Source: Clostridia bacterium
Lineage (GTDB): Bacteria; Bacillota_A; Clostridia; Christensenellales; Aristaeellaceae
DNA: 12,372 nucleotides
Assembly (NCBI GenBank): GCA_017399225.1
Contig: JAFQEB010000069.1
Location: forward strand, 1 to 12,372
Direction: 5' to 3'
Shown in pieces: positions 1-5,031 of this stretch (its first letter is position 1; the number at the start of each line of letters is the position of its first letter). The notes beneath the pieces were generated by a model. It did no database searches, was not told where the DNA came from, and saw only the letters and a program-made list of their open reading frames with translations. The translations under genes were made by a program, and so were the position numbers.

Positions 1-1
1 A

Positions 2-1213
2 AATGGAAAGACTTTTCTGGTAGATTTCTGGGCGCCCTGGTGCCCGCATTGCCGCAAGATCAACCCGGCATACGAGCAGATTGCAGAGCAGTACGCAGGC
101 GTACTTGAAGTGGTAAAGGTTGATATGGACGAGGATGACAAGCTTTGGAGTGAACTGCAGGTCGAACTGATCCCCACGCTCAGGCTGTATGTGGACGGTA
201 AGCCCGTGGCCTCTACCGTTGCACCGGAATCCAAGGCGGTCATTGATGAATTCCTTTCCGACATCCTTCCCGAACAGATAAAGGAAGAAAACGATCACGT
301 TTACGACATGATCGTCATCGGAGGAGGACCCGGCGGATACACGGCGGCGCTGTATGCAGCAAGAGCGGGGTTCGATACGCTGGTGATCGAAAAGCTCTCC
401 GCAGGCGGACAGATGGCGCTGACCCATCAGATCGACAACTATCCGGGATTTGTGGACGGCATCGGCGGCTGGGAACTGGCGGATCAGATGCAGCGGCAGG
501 CTGAACGCTTCGGCGCTAAGACTCAGAATGCTGAAGTCCGCAGCGTTGATCTGAAGGACAACCCGAAGAAGGTAGAAACCAGCGAGGGAACCTTCTATGG
601 AAAGACCATCGTGCTGGCGACAGGTGCAAATCCAAGGGAACTCGGCGTCTCCAATGAAAAGGAACTGGTTGGTCGGGGAGTTGCTTACTGCGCGGCATGC
701 GACGGAATGTTCTACAAGGGAAAGACTGTTGTAGTCGTGGGTGGAGGCAACACCGCAGCAGCGGATGCGCTGCTTCTGAGCCGCGTCGCTGAGAAGGTTA
801 TCATTGTTCACCGCAGAGATACGCTCCGGGCGACGAAGATCTACCATGAACCCCTGATGAGAGCAGAGAACGTGGAATTCCGCTGGAATAGTGTGGTAAT
901 GGAACTGCTTCACGAAGACAAGCTCATCGGTGTCCGACTGAAGGATGTACAGACCGGCGAAGAAACGGTGCTTGCAGCGGACGGCGTGTTCGTCAGCGTA
1001 GGCAGAAAGCCTGCCACGGAGCTGGTCGCAGATCAGGTTGAGCTGGATAAGGGCGGCTACATCGTCGCAGGTGAAAACACTGCAACCAACATCCCCGGCG
1101 TATATGCTGTGGGAGATGTGAGAACCAAGCTGCTCAGGCAGGTAGTCACTGCCGTAGCAGACGGGGCTATGGCTGTTCACATGGCTGAAGAATTTCTGGC
1201 AGGAGGTGCCTGA
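2..1213 (+). CDS. trxB: Thioredoxin-thioredoxin reductase fusion protein (5' end cut by window)
   Basis: This flavoenzyme should pass electrons from NADPH through FAD to a thioredoxin that is part of the same chain. The frame is open from base 2 with no start, so the N-terminus lies outside the window. The visible chain begins inside a thioredoxin fold with the active site WCPHC (cysteines at 41-43 and 50-52) and the IPT cis-proline region near 172. After a short linker comes a complete low-molecular-weight reductase: FAD-binding GGGPGG near 320, redox centre CAAC followed by D (689-700), NADPH-binding GGGNTA near 740, and a C-terminal GDVR FAD motif near 1112. The thioredoxin precedes the reductase, as the thioredoxin-like domain does in AhpF, but only one thioredoxin fold is visible. 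CPHC is more DsbA-like than the usual CGPC. It ends 2 bp before the next gene, whose ribosome site lies in its last codons. The GTG at 110 is only an internal codon of the thioredoxin domain. Confidence 0.9.
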   Translation, partial: NGKTFLVDFWAPWCPHCRKINPAYEQIAEQYAGVLEVVKVDMDEDDKLWSELQVELIPTLRLYVDGKPVASTVAPESKAVIDEFLSDILPEQIKEENDHVYDMIVIGGGPGGYTAALYAARAGFDTLVIEKLSAGGQMALTHQIDNYPGFVDGIGGWELADQMQRQAERFGAKTQNAEVRSVDLKDNPKKVETSEGTFYGKTIVLATGANPRELGVSNEKELVGRGVAYCAACDGMFYKGKTVVVVGGGNTAAADALLLSRVAEKVIIVHRRDTLRATKIYHEPLMRAENVEFRWNSVVMELLHEDKLIGVRLKDVQTGEETVLAADGVFVSVGRKPATELVADQVELDKGGYIVAGENTATNIPGVYAVGDVRTKLLRQVVTAVADGAMAVHMAEEFLAGGA

Positions 1214-1215
1214 AA

Positions 1216-1419
1216 ATGAAGATTAAGAAATGGATTCGCCCCGCGCTGTTCACTCTGGGCGGCGCGCTGGCGGGACTGGCATATTATTACTTTATCGGAT
1301 GCGCAAGCGGAAGCTGTCCCATCACTTCAAGCCCATTCGGCTCCATGCTGTATATGGGCGTGATTGGCTATTTGGTATCCGGGATTTTCACTAAGGAATG
1401 CAAAAGATGCAATATGTAA
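1216..1419 (+). CDS. Small cysteine-containing membrane protein, DUF6132-like
   Basis: A 67-residue protein with two hydrophobic segments (about residues 9-27 and 43-58) and a basic N-terminus. Between the segments lies GCASGSCPITSSP, which resembles the short conserved block of DUF6132 proteins; that match is from memory. The C-terminus ends in CKRC, a CxxC pair. The start ATG is only 2 bp after the fusion reductase stop, and its GGAGG site (1202-1206) lies within the reductase coding end, so the two are probably translationally coupled. Its place between thioredoxin reductase and CcdA, with four cysteines in 67 residues, suggests a role in membrane thiol exchange or in holding the reductase at the membrane. 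That role is inference; I know of no established function for the family. Confidence 0.75.
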   Translation: MKIKKWIRPALFTLGGALAGLAYYYFIGCASGSCPITSSPFGSMLYMGVIGYLVSGIFTKECKRCNM

Positions 1420-1530
1420 ATTGATTTCAATTGCGTGTCTCTGATTCATTTCTCAAATACCGTGGTAAGTAATAAATGGATAGAGAATAATCGCGTATAA
1501 ACATCCGCACATTTGAAAGGAGTGCAGCAA

Positions 1531-2193
1531 ATGCAATATATCATAGCTTTTCTGGAAGGGATCATCACCTTCATTTCTCCGTGCCTTCTGCCCATGCTGC
1601 CCATCTACATTTCTTACTTCGCGGGCGGAGGAGAGCGCAGTGTGCGCAAGACGCTGACCGGGGCACTTGGTTTCGTTACCGGCTTCAGCATCATATTCGT
1701 GATCCTCGGGGCGCTGGCAGGCACTGTCGGCAGCTTTCTGAGATCCCATCAGACCACTGTGAACATCGTATCCGGTTTGATCGTGATCTTCTTCGGTCTG
1801 AACTTCCTTGGCGTGTTCCACATCAACCTGTTCAGGGGCAGCAAGCGCAATGTAATCAAGGAAGAGATGAACTTCTTCTCAGCGCTGGTTTTCGGTGTGA
1901 TTTTCTCTCTGGGCTGGACGCCCTGCGTCGGTGCTTTCCTCGGTTCCGCGCTGATGCTGGCCTCCCAGCAGGGACATGCGGTGCAGGGCATGCTGATGCT
2001 GCTGGCCTACTCGCTGGGACTGGGCATTCCGTTTATCCTGAGCGCAGTGCTCATCGACTATCTCAAATCCGCATTCAACTGGATCAAGAAAAACTACAGG
2101 ATTATCAATATCGCAAGCGGCTGCCTGCTGGTGTTGATCGGCATCCTGATGGCAACCGGTACCCTTGGACGACTGCTGAGTCTGCTCAGCTGA
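1531..2193 (+). CDS. ccdA: Cytochrome c biogenesis protein CcdA (membrane thiol electron carrier)
   Basis: CcdA takes electrons from cytoplasmic thioredoxin and passes them across the membrane to an extracytoplasmic thioredoxin-fold protein. The 220-residue product has about six hydrophobic segments and the two hallmark blocks: SPCLLPMLPIY (Cys18) and GWTPCVGAFLGSAL (Cys132), whose cysteines form the redox pair. The ATG at 1531 is chosen over the in-frame TTG at 1513 because AAAGGAG (1516-1522) sits 8 nt before it and would lie inside the longer reading frame. The TlpA-like gene follows 12 bp later, so the partners are co-transcribed. The 111-bp gap upstream has no convincing promoter or terminator that I can see. 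No cytochrome c biogenesis genes are present, so a general reducing role is more likely than heme protein maturation. Confidence 0.93.
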   Translation: MQYIIAFLEGIITFISPCLLPMLPIYISYFAGGGERSVRKTLTGALGFVTGFSIIFVILGALAGTVGSFLRSHQTTVNIVSGLIVIFFGLNFLGVFHINLFRGSKRNVIKEEMNFFSALVFGVIFSLGWTPCVGAFLGSALMLASQQGHAVQGMLMLLAYSLGLGIPFILSAVLIDYLKSAFNWIKKNYRIINIASGCLLVLIGILMATGTLGRLLSLLS

Positions 2194-2205
2194 TGAGGTG
2201 ATACT

Positions 2206-2844
2206 ATGAAGAACAAGAATACATTACTCGTTATTGTGCTGGTTTTCGTACTCCTGCTCGGCGGTGCATATGTACTGTACGACAGGCTGGGACAGGAAGT
2301 TACCGCCGAACAAATGATTGTCCACTCCACGCCTGTGCCTACTGCCGGACCTTCACCGGAAGAAACGCTCCCGAAAACTCAACCGGAAGCAGAAACCGAA
2401 ACTGCTGAACATGAAGAACCCAAAGACATCCTTGCTCCCGACTTTCAGGTTTATGACAAAGATGGCAACGCCGTGCATCTCAGCGATTTCTTCGGCAAGC
2501 CCATCGTGCTGAACTTCTGGGCGAGCTGGTGCGGACCGTGCCAGAGCGAGATGCCCGATTTCAATGAAAAGTACGCCGAGCTTGGCGGCGACGTTCACTT
2601 CGTCATGGTCAATATGACCGACGGCAGACGCGAGACTGTTGAAACGGCATCTGCATTCATCGAGAAAAACGGATATGATTTCCCTGTGCTGTTCGATACA
2701 GAATCTGAAGCAGCAATGACCTATGGCGCTTACTCTCTGCCCACAACCTTCTTCATCAACGCGGAAGGACATGTGATCGCGCAGGCGGTGGGAGTAATCG
2801 ATGCAGCAACTCTTCAGAAGGGCATTGATATGATCACGAATTGA
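2206..2844 (+). CDS. Membrane-anchored TlpA/ResA-like thioredoxin
   Basis: A thiol-disulfide oxidoreductase expected to act on the outer face of the membrane, receiving electrons from the adjacent CcdA. The 212-residue chain has an uncleaved-looking N-terminal anchor (about residues 7-25, no lipobox cysteine), then a Pro/Glu/Thr-rich spacer (about 40-75), then a TlpA/AhpC-TSA type thioredoxin fold. WASWCGPC places the active cysteines at 109 and 112, with the cis-proline in SLPTTFF at 179. A GAGGTGAT ribosome site (2195-2202) sits just after the ccdA stop. Length and layout match ResA/TlpA family members. The protein it reduces cannot be told from the sequence; the broken exported protein encoded next might once have been a partner. 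Confidence 0.88.
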   Translation: MKNKNTLLVIVLVFVLLLGGAYVLYDRLGQEVTAEQMIVHSTPVPTAGPSPEETLPKTQPEAETETAEHEEPKDILAPDFQVYDKDGNAVHLSDFFGKPIVLNFWASWCGPCQSEMPDFNEKYAELGGDVHFVMVNMTDGRRETVETASAFIEKNGYDFPVLFDTESEAAMTYGAYSLPTTFFINAEGHVIAQAVGVIDAATLQKGIDMITN

Positions 2845-2878
2845 GAAAACTACGAATCCAACGTTTTAACGGAAGGAG

Positions 2879-3172
2879 ATGAATGGAATCAATAAGAAAC
2901 GGAAGAATGTACGAAACGGAGTTATCCTGCTGCTTGTTATCCTGCTGGGAGCAGGCGGCGCTGCAATCGTCGGCAGAGACGTCGGGCAGCCGCAGCCTGT
3001 TCTGACACAGGCACTGGCTGAAACCACAGAAAATGGATCGGAGGTCTTTACCATGGTATCCTGGATGCCCGTGAAAAGGAAGAATTGCTGGATCTGTTTA
3101 CAAGGATCACAGATCCTGTTGGGCAAACTGAGTGTGGCTGCTTTGATATCCGTGTTAAGGTGTTTTGCTTGA
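2879..3172 (+). pseudogene. Start of a small exported/membrane protein, truncated by a junction
   Basis: The frame encodes a basic start (NKKRKNVRNG), one strong hydrophobic segment (about residues 14-30) and a polar stretch to about residue 57 (ENGSEVF). It looks like an exported or anchored protein and is not recognised as a family. After about 3045 the residues (VSWMPVKRKNCW and on) no longer look like a natural protein, and the same bases read well in another frame as part of an exonuclease/BRCT gene. I therefore read it as an intact 5' end joined to foreign sequence. The SD-like GGAAGGAG (2871-2878) directly abuts the ATG, which is abnormally close and may reflect further damage. It follows the TlpA-like gene by 34 bp and was probably the last gene of the redox operon. 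Confidence 0.5.
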
Positions 3173-3408
3173 CTGGCGAGTTCAAAGCTGGAGGGCGCAG
3201 TCAGGTGGAAGCATATTTTGTGGCGCAAGGCGGAATCGCCGGTAAGAGTGTCACGAAGAAAACTGACTACCTGATCGTAGGCGAGCTTGGCAGTGATATG
3301 TGGAGCTCTGGCAACTACGGCAGCAAGGTTAAAAAGGCAATGGAGCTGCAGGAAAAAGGCAGTTCAATTGTGATTGTTAAAGAAGGCGAGGCAAGTATTA
3401 CGCTCTAA
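3022..3408 (+). pseudogene. 5'-truncated DnaQ-like exonuclease fragment with C-terminal BRCT domain
   Basis: The frame opens after a stop at 3019-3021 without an ATG. Its early residues (GGLYHGIL, then EKEELLDLFTRITDP) resemble the helical linker found in bacterial exonucleases that carry a C-terminal BRCT domain. From about 3154 a BRCT domain is clear: KVFCLTGEF, then VAQGGIAGKSVTKKTDYLIVG, then GSKVKKAMELQEKG, then a short IVIVKEGE strand. The whole N-terminal exonuclease domain (the Asp/Glu metal-binding motifs) is missing. The only plausible starts are weak (TTG at 3085), with no ribosome site. It overlaps the 3' part of the preceding broken gene in another frame, which fits a deletion or insertion joint near 3020-3050. 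A stand-alone BRCT protein is possible but less likely. Confidence 0.6.
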
Positions 3409-3435
3409 GAGCAACAGGTATCATCTTAAGTGTTA

Positions 3436-3455
3436 TCTTGCGTAGTTTCTTGCGT
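3436..3455 (+). repeat. Direct repeat TCTTGCGT, 12-bp period
   Basis: The 8-mer TCTTGCGT occurs at 3436-3443 and again at 3448-3455. The period is 12 bp, about one helix turn. Short direct repeats at such spacing near an attachment site are typical of integrase arm sites or excisionase sites; that role is inference. Chance cannot be excluded for an 8-mer. Confidence 0.4.
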
Positions 3456-3469
3456 GCCACAAAAGAAAT

Positions 3470-3510
3470 CCACCCCTCTGCTGTTAGCTTCCAACACATC
3501 AGAGAGGTGG
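3470..3510. repeat. Long imperfect hairpin near the element end
   Basis: The arms are CCACCCCTCTG (3470-3480) and CAGAGAGGTGG (3500-3510), paired except for one mismatch. They continue inward as TGTT (3482-3485) with AACA (3493-3496) around a 7-nt loop. No T-run follows on the plus strand, so it is not an ordinary plus-strand terminator. It may be a regulatory or recombination structure. Confidence 0.55.
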
Positions 3511-3636
3511 TTCTGCGGGGTCCATATGCGTTCGTGAAATTGCGAGAAAACGCCGTGTTTTCAAGGTCTATACGCCAGCAAACAGCTTCAGAATAAATCG
3601 GACAACAAGTTATAAATTTGAAACTAACAACCGGCG

Positions 3637-3678
3637 TTCGGGACCAAAAGGCCGCGGGTTCGAATCCCGCCACTTCGA
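3637..3678 (+). tRNA. tRNA-Pro(CGG) 3' half (attachment-site remnant, not functional)
   Basis: Reading from the 3' end: discriminator A at 3678, acceptor strand CACTTCG (3671-3677), T stem and loop GCGGG-TTCGAAT-CCCGC (3654-3670), variable AGGCC (3649-3653), anticodon 3' stem CCAAA (3644-3648), anticodon loop TTCGGGA (3637-3643) with anticodon CGG. The layout of loop, variable region and discriminator matches bacterial tRNA-Pro. The expected 5' partner of the anticodon stem (TTTGG) is absent: the bases before the loop are CCGGCG. No D arm or 5' acceptor strand (CGAAGTG) lies upstream. The tRNA is thus cut at the anticodon loop, a usual crossover site for tyrosine integrases. The intact copy would be expected at the other end of the element, outside the window. 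Confidence 0.72.
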
Positions 3679-3683
3679 CATAG

Positions 3684-3717
3684 AAAAGTCCGCAGCTGCA
3701 ATGGCTGCGGACTTTTT
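3684..3717. terminator. Bidirectional rho-independent terminator shared by the tRNA scar and the GNAT gene
   Basis: A perfect 13-bp stem, AAAAGTCCGCAGC (3684-3696) and GCTGCGGACTTTT (3704-3716), with a 7-nt loop. A run of five T follows on the plus strand and four T on the minus strand. It starts 5 bp after the tRNA end, so it is probably the original tRNA-Pro terminator. It also lies about 10 bp past the stop of the minus-strand acetyltransferase gene and can end both transcripts. Confidence 0.88.
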
Positions 3718-3726
3718 GTCCCTTGT

Positions 3727-4296
3727 TTACTCCGCTGCCTGCGGGGCCTCCGGGTGGGGCAGGGGCAGGATGTGCTCCCCGGCCCAGGCGCTGTACTGCG
3801 TGCAGTAGAAGCGGTGGTAGGTATCGAAATCCACCTGGCAGCGGCAGCACAGCAGCTCCATGGCGACGCCAAAGACGCTGGCCATCGTGCGGGAGGGCAG
3901 GAAGCCGCAGCCTTCGTAGAAGGAGCGACGCCGTTGCCGCTGGGGCTGGTCGTCTCCGGGGGCGAAGGGGGACTCGATCTCCACGAAGAGGCCGCGGCCG
4001 GGGTAGGCTTCTGTGAGGGCTGCCAGCGCCCGGGTGCCGACGCCCTGGCCTCGCAGGTTTTCCGATACGGCCAGGTAGTCGATGAGGATGAGCGCATCGC
4101 TGTTGATGGTGGCGGCCAGGCCCGCGAAGCGCCCGTTTTGCCGGAAGACCCATACGTCGGTCTTGCCGGCACGGTGCATCCGGCGGATGATGCCGAAGGG
4201 CTTGCGCTCGCAGCGGGGAAAGGCGCGGCGGTACAGGCGGCGGACGTGCAGCCAGTCCAGCGGGCTGCGGATGCGCTGCATGGTGAATCCTGTCAT
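3727..4296 (-). CDS. GNAT-family N-acetyltransferase
   Basis: Transfers an acetyl group from acetyl-CoA to an amine; the substrate is unknown. The 189-residue product has the GNAT core: the strand DYLAVSENL followed by the acetyl-CoA pyrophosphate loop RGQGVG (residues 82-87), and the later FYEGCGF block (127-132) typical of motif B. The C-terminal tail (about 140-189) is rich in Cys and aromatic residues and is longer than the minimal domain. The start at 4296 has GAGG 8 nt upstream (4305-4308); a second Met at residue 6 is possible. It is separated from the next minus-strand gene by a hairpin terminator, so it is probably transcribed alone, though I see no clear promoter. Acyl-CoA N-acyltransferase is firm; small-molecule rather than protein substrate is a guess. 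Confidence 0.88.
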   Translation of the reverse strand: MTGFTMQRIRSPLDWLHVRRLYRRAFPRCERKPFGIIRRMHRAGKTDVWVFRQNGRFAGLAATINSDALILIDYLAVSENLRGQGVGTRALAALTEAYPGRGLFVEIESPFAPGDDQPQRQRRRSFYEGCGFLPSRTMASVFGVAMELLCCRCQVDFDTYHRFYCTQYSAWAGEHILPLPHPEAPQAAE

Positions 4297-4354
4297 GGGA
4301 TGAACCTCGCTTTAGAGAATTGCCTCCATGGTATCGTGGCGGCAGGATAAAGGT

Positions 4355-4389
4355 AAGGCTCCGGTGCGTATGGATCGCGCCGGAGCCTT
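4355..4389 (-). terminator. Terminator of the minus-strand operon
   Basis: A perfect 10-bp stem, AAGGCTCCGG at 4355-4364 and CCGGAGCCTT at 4380-4389, with a 15-nt loop. It starts 7 bp past the methyltransferase stop. On the minus strand the stem is followed by ACCTTTATCC, a modest T-rich tail, so termination may be incomplete and some read-through into the acetyltransferase gene is possible. Confidence 0.65.
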
Positions 4390-4396
4390 GCGCATA

Positions 4397-5014
4397 TCAG
4401 AGGGTCAGGGTGATCAGCCCGGCGCAGGGGGAGAGCTGCTCGAAGCGCATCGTGGGGAAGGCGGCGGCCAGCTCGTCAAAGACGAAGTAGCTTTCCTCAT
4501 CGTCCCAGTCGTCCCCGGCGGCGGCGCGGCAGGCTTCCAGCGCAGCGTGGGTGGGGAAGGCCACATCGCCGATCAGGATGCGTCCGCCCTCCTTCAGCAG
4601 GGGGAGCAGGCTGTGCAGGAAGTCCACCTTCTGGGCGTCGCTCAGGTGGTGCAGGGAATAGGTGGCGATGATCGCGTCGTAGCGCTGCGCCTTCAGGGGT
4701 GCGGCCAGCCCGGCGGTGAAGTCGGCCTGGTATAGCTGTGCGCCGGGCATTTTGGCCTGTGCCAGCGCGAGCATCCGGGCGGAGAAATCCTGGCCGTGGA
4801 TGCGGCAGCCCTGGGCGTAGAGCTTTGCGGTCAGCGTGCCGGTGCCAAAGCCCACGTCCAGCACCTCCCGCCCGGGGGCGGAAAGCACCAGGTTGTAGAT
4901 CCGGTTCAGCACTGCCCGGTAGCCTGCGAAGGGGTAGGAGCCGTCCTCGTCGGAGAGGCCCACGCTCCGGTCATAGCCGTCTGCCCACAGGTCAAAGCCG
5001 TTGCTGCTCAGCAT
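4397..5014 (-). CDS. Class I SAM-dependent methyltransferase, YrrT-like
   Basis: A 205-residue Rossmann-fold methyltransferase. The SAM-binding motif I is VLDVGFGTGTL (residues 51-61), the acidic motif II is QDFS (75-78), the next acidic residue lies in QADF (96-99), and the later block IIATYSLHHLSDAQK (115-129) with GDVAFP (149-154) closely recalls Bacillus YrrT. YrrT is linked to methionine-to-cysteine recycling, but its substrate is not well settled and none of its partners (mtnN, mccA, mccB) are here, so the substrate remains unknown. The start at 5014 has GGGAGGAA just upstream, inside the 17-bp gap after the esterase stop. It is the last gene of the five-gene operon. Link to the hemicellulose genes is by position only. 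Confidence 0.85.
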   Translation of the reverse strand: MLSSNGFDLWADGYDRSVGLSDEDGSYPFAGYRAVLNRIYNLVLSAPGREVLDVGFGTGTLTAKLYAQGCRIHGQDFSARMLALAQAKMPGAQLYQADFTAGLAAPLKAQRYDAIIATYSLHHLSDAQKVDFLHSLLPLLKEGGRILIGDVAFPTHAALEACRAAAGDDWDDEESYFVFDELAAAFPTMRFEQLSPCAGLITLTL

Positions 5015-5031
5015 ATGCGTTCCTCCCGGGC

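Larger units (their letters stand above)
1..3636. mobile_element. Right end of a putative integrative element inserted in tRNA-Pro(CGG)
   Basis: The boundary is inferred from the 3' half of a tRNA-Pro starting in its anticodon loop at about 3637, with its terminator to the right. When a tyrosine-recombinase element enters a tRNA gene, it restores the tRNA at one end and leaves the displaced 3' half at the other. By that logic the element lies to the left and the old chromosome to the right. In support, G+C and codon use shift visibly at this point, the last genes before it are broken, and repeats sit next to it. No integrase, excisionase or conjugation gene is inside the window, so the kind of element and its full length are unknown. 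The redox operon could be cargo, or the element could be a decayed remnant. Confidence 0.42.
3409..3636. other. Gene-poor end segment with repeats next to the tRNA scar
   Basis: No protein-coding gene is credible here on either strand. It is clearly more A+T-rich than the DNA to the right. It contains a direct repeat, a long imperfect hairpin (annotated separately), and a short perfect inverted repeat, GAAAAC-5 nt-GTTTTC at 3546-3562. This arrangement resembles the regulatory end of an integrated element beside its attachment site, but no protein-binding site can be identified with certainty. Confidence 0.4.

Noticed and set aside
1420..1530. A separate promoter before ccdA.
   Set aside because: TATAAA at 1496-1501 has no -35 partner at a proper distance; other candidate pairs match the consensus poorly.
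1581..2201. Plus-strand frame of 206 residues overlapping ccdA.
   Set aside because: It is a +1-frame shadow of ccdA, whose membrane segments and cysteine motifs fix the true frame.
3600..3678. A complete tRNA gene.
   Set aside because: No D arm, no 5' acceptor strand and no 5' anticodon stem are present upstream of the anticodon loop; only the 3' half can fold.
3398..4153. Minus-strand frame of 251 residues crossing the tRNA fragment and the GNAT gene.
   Set aside because: It overlaps the acetyltransferase gene in another frame on the same strand and reads through the terminator and tRNA scar. Its last 80 residues (from about 3636 to the end) could hide an old element gene tail, but match nothing I recognise.
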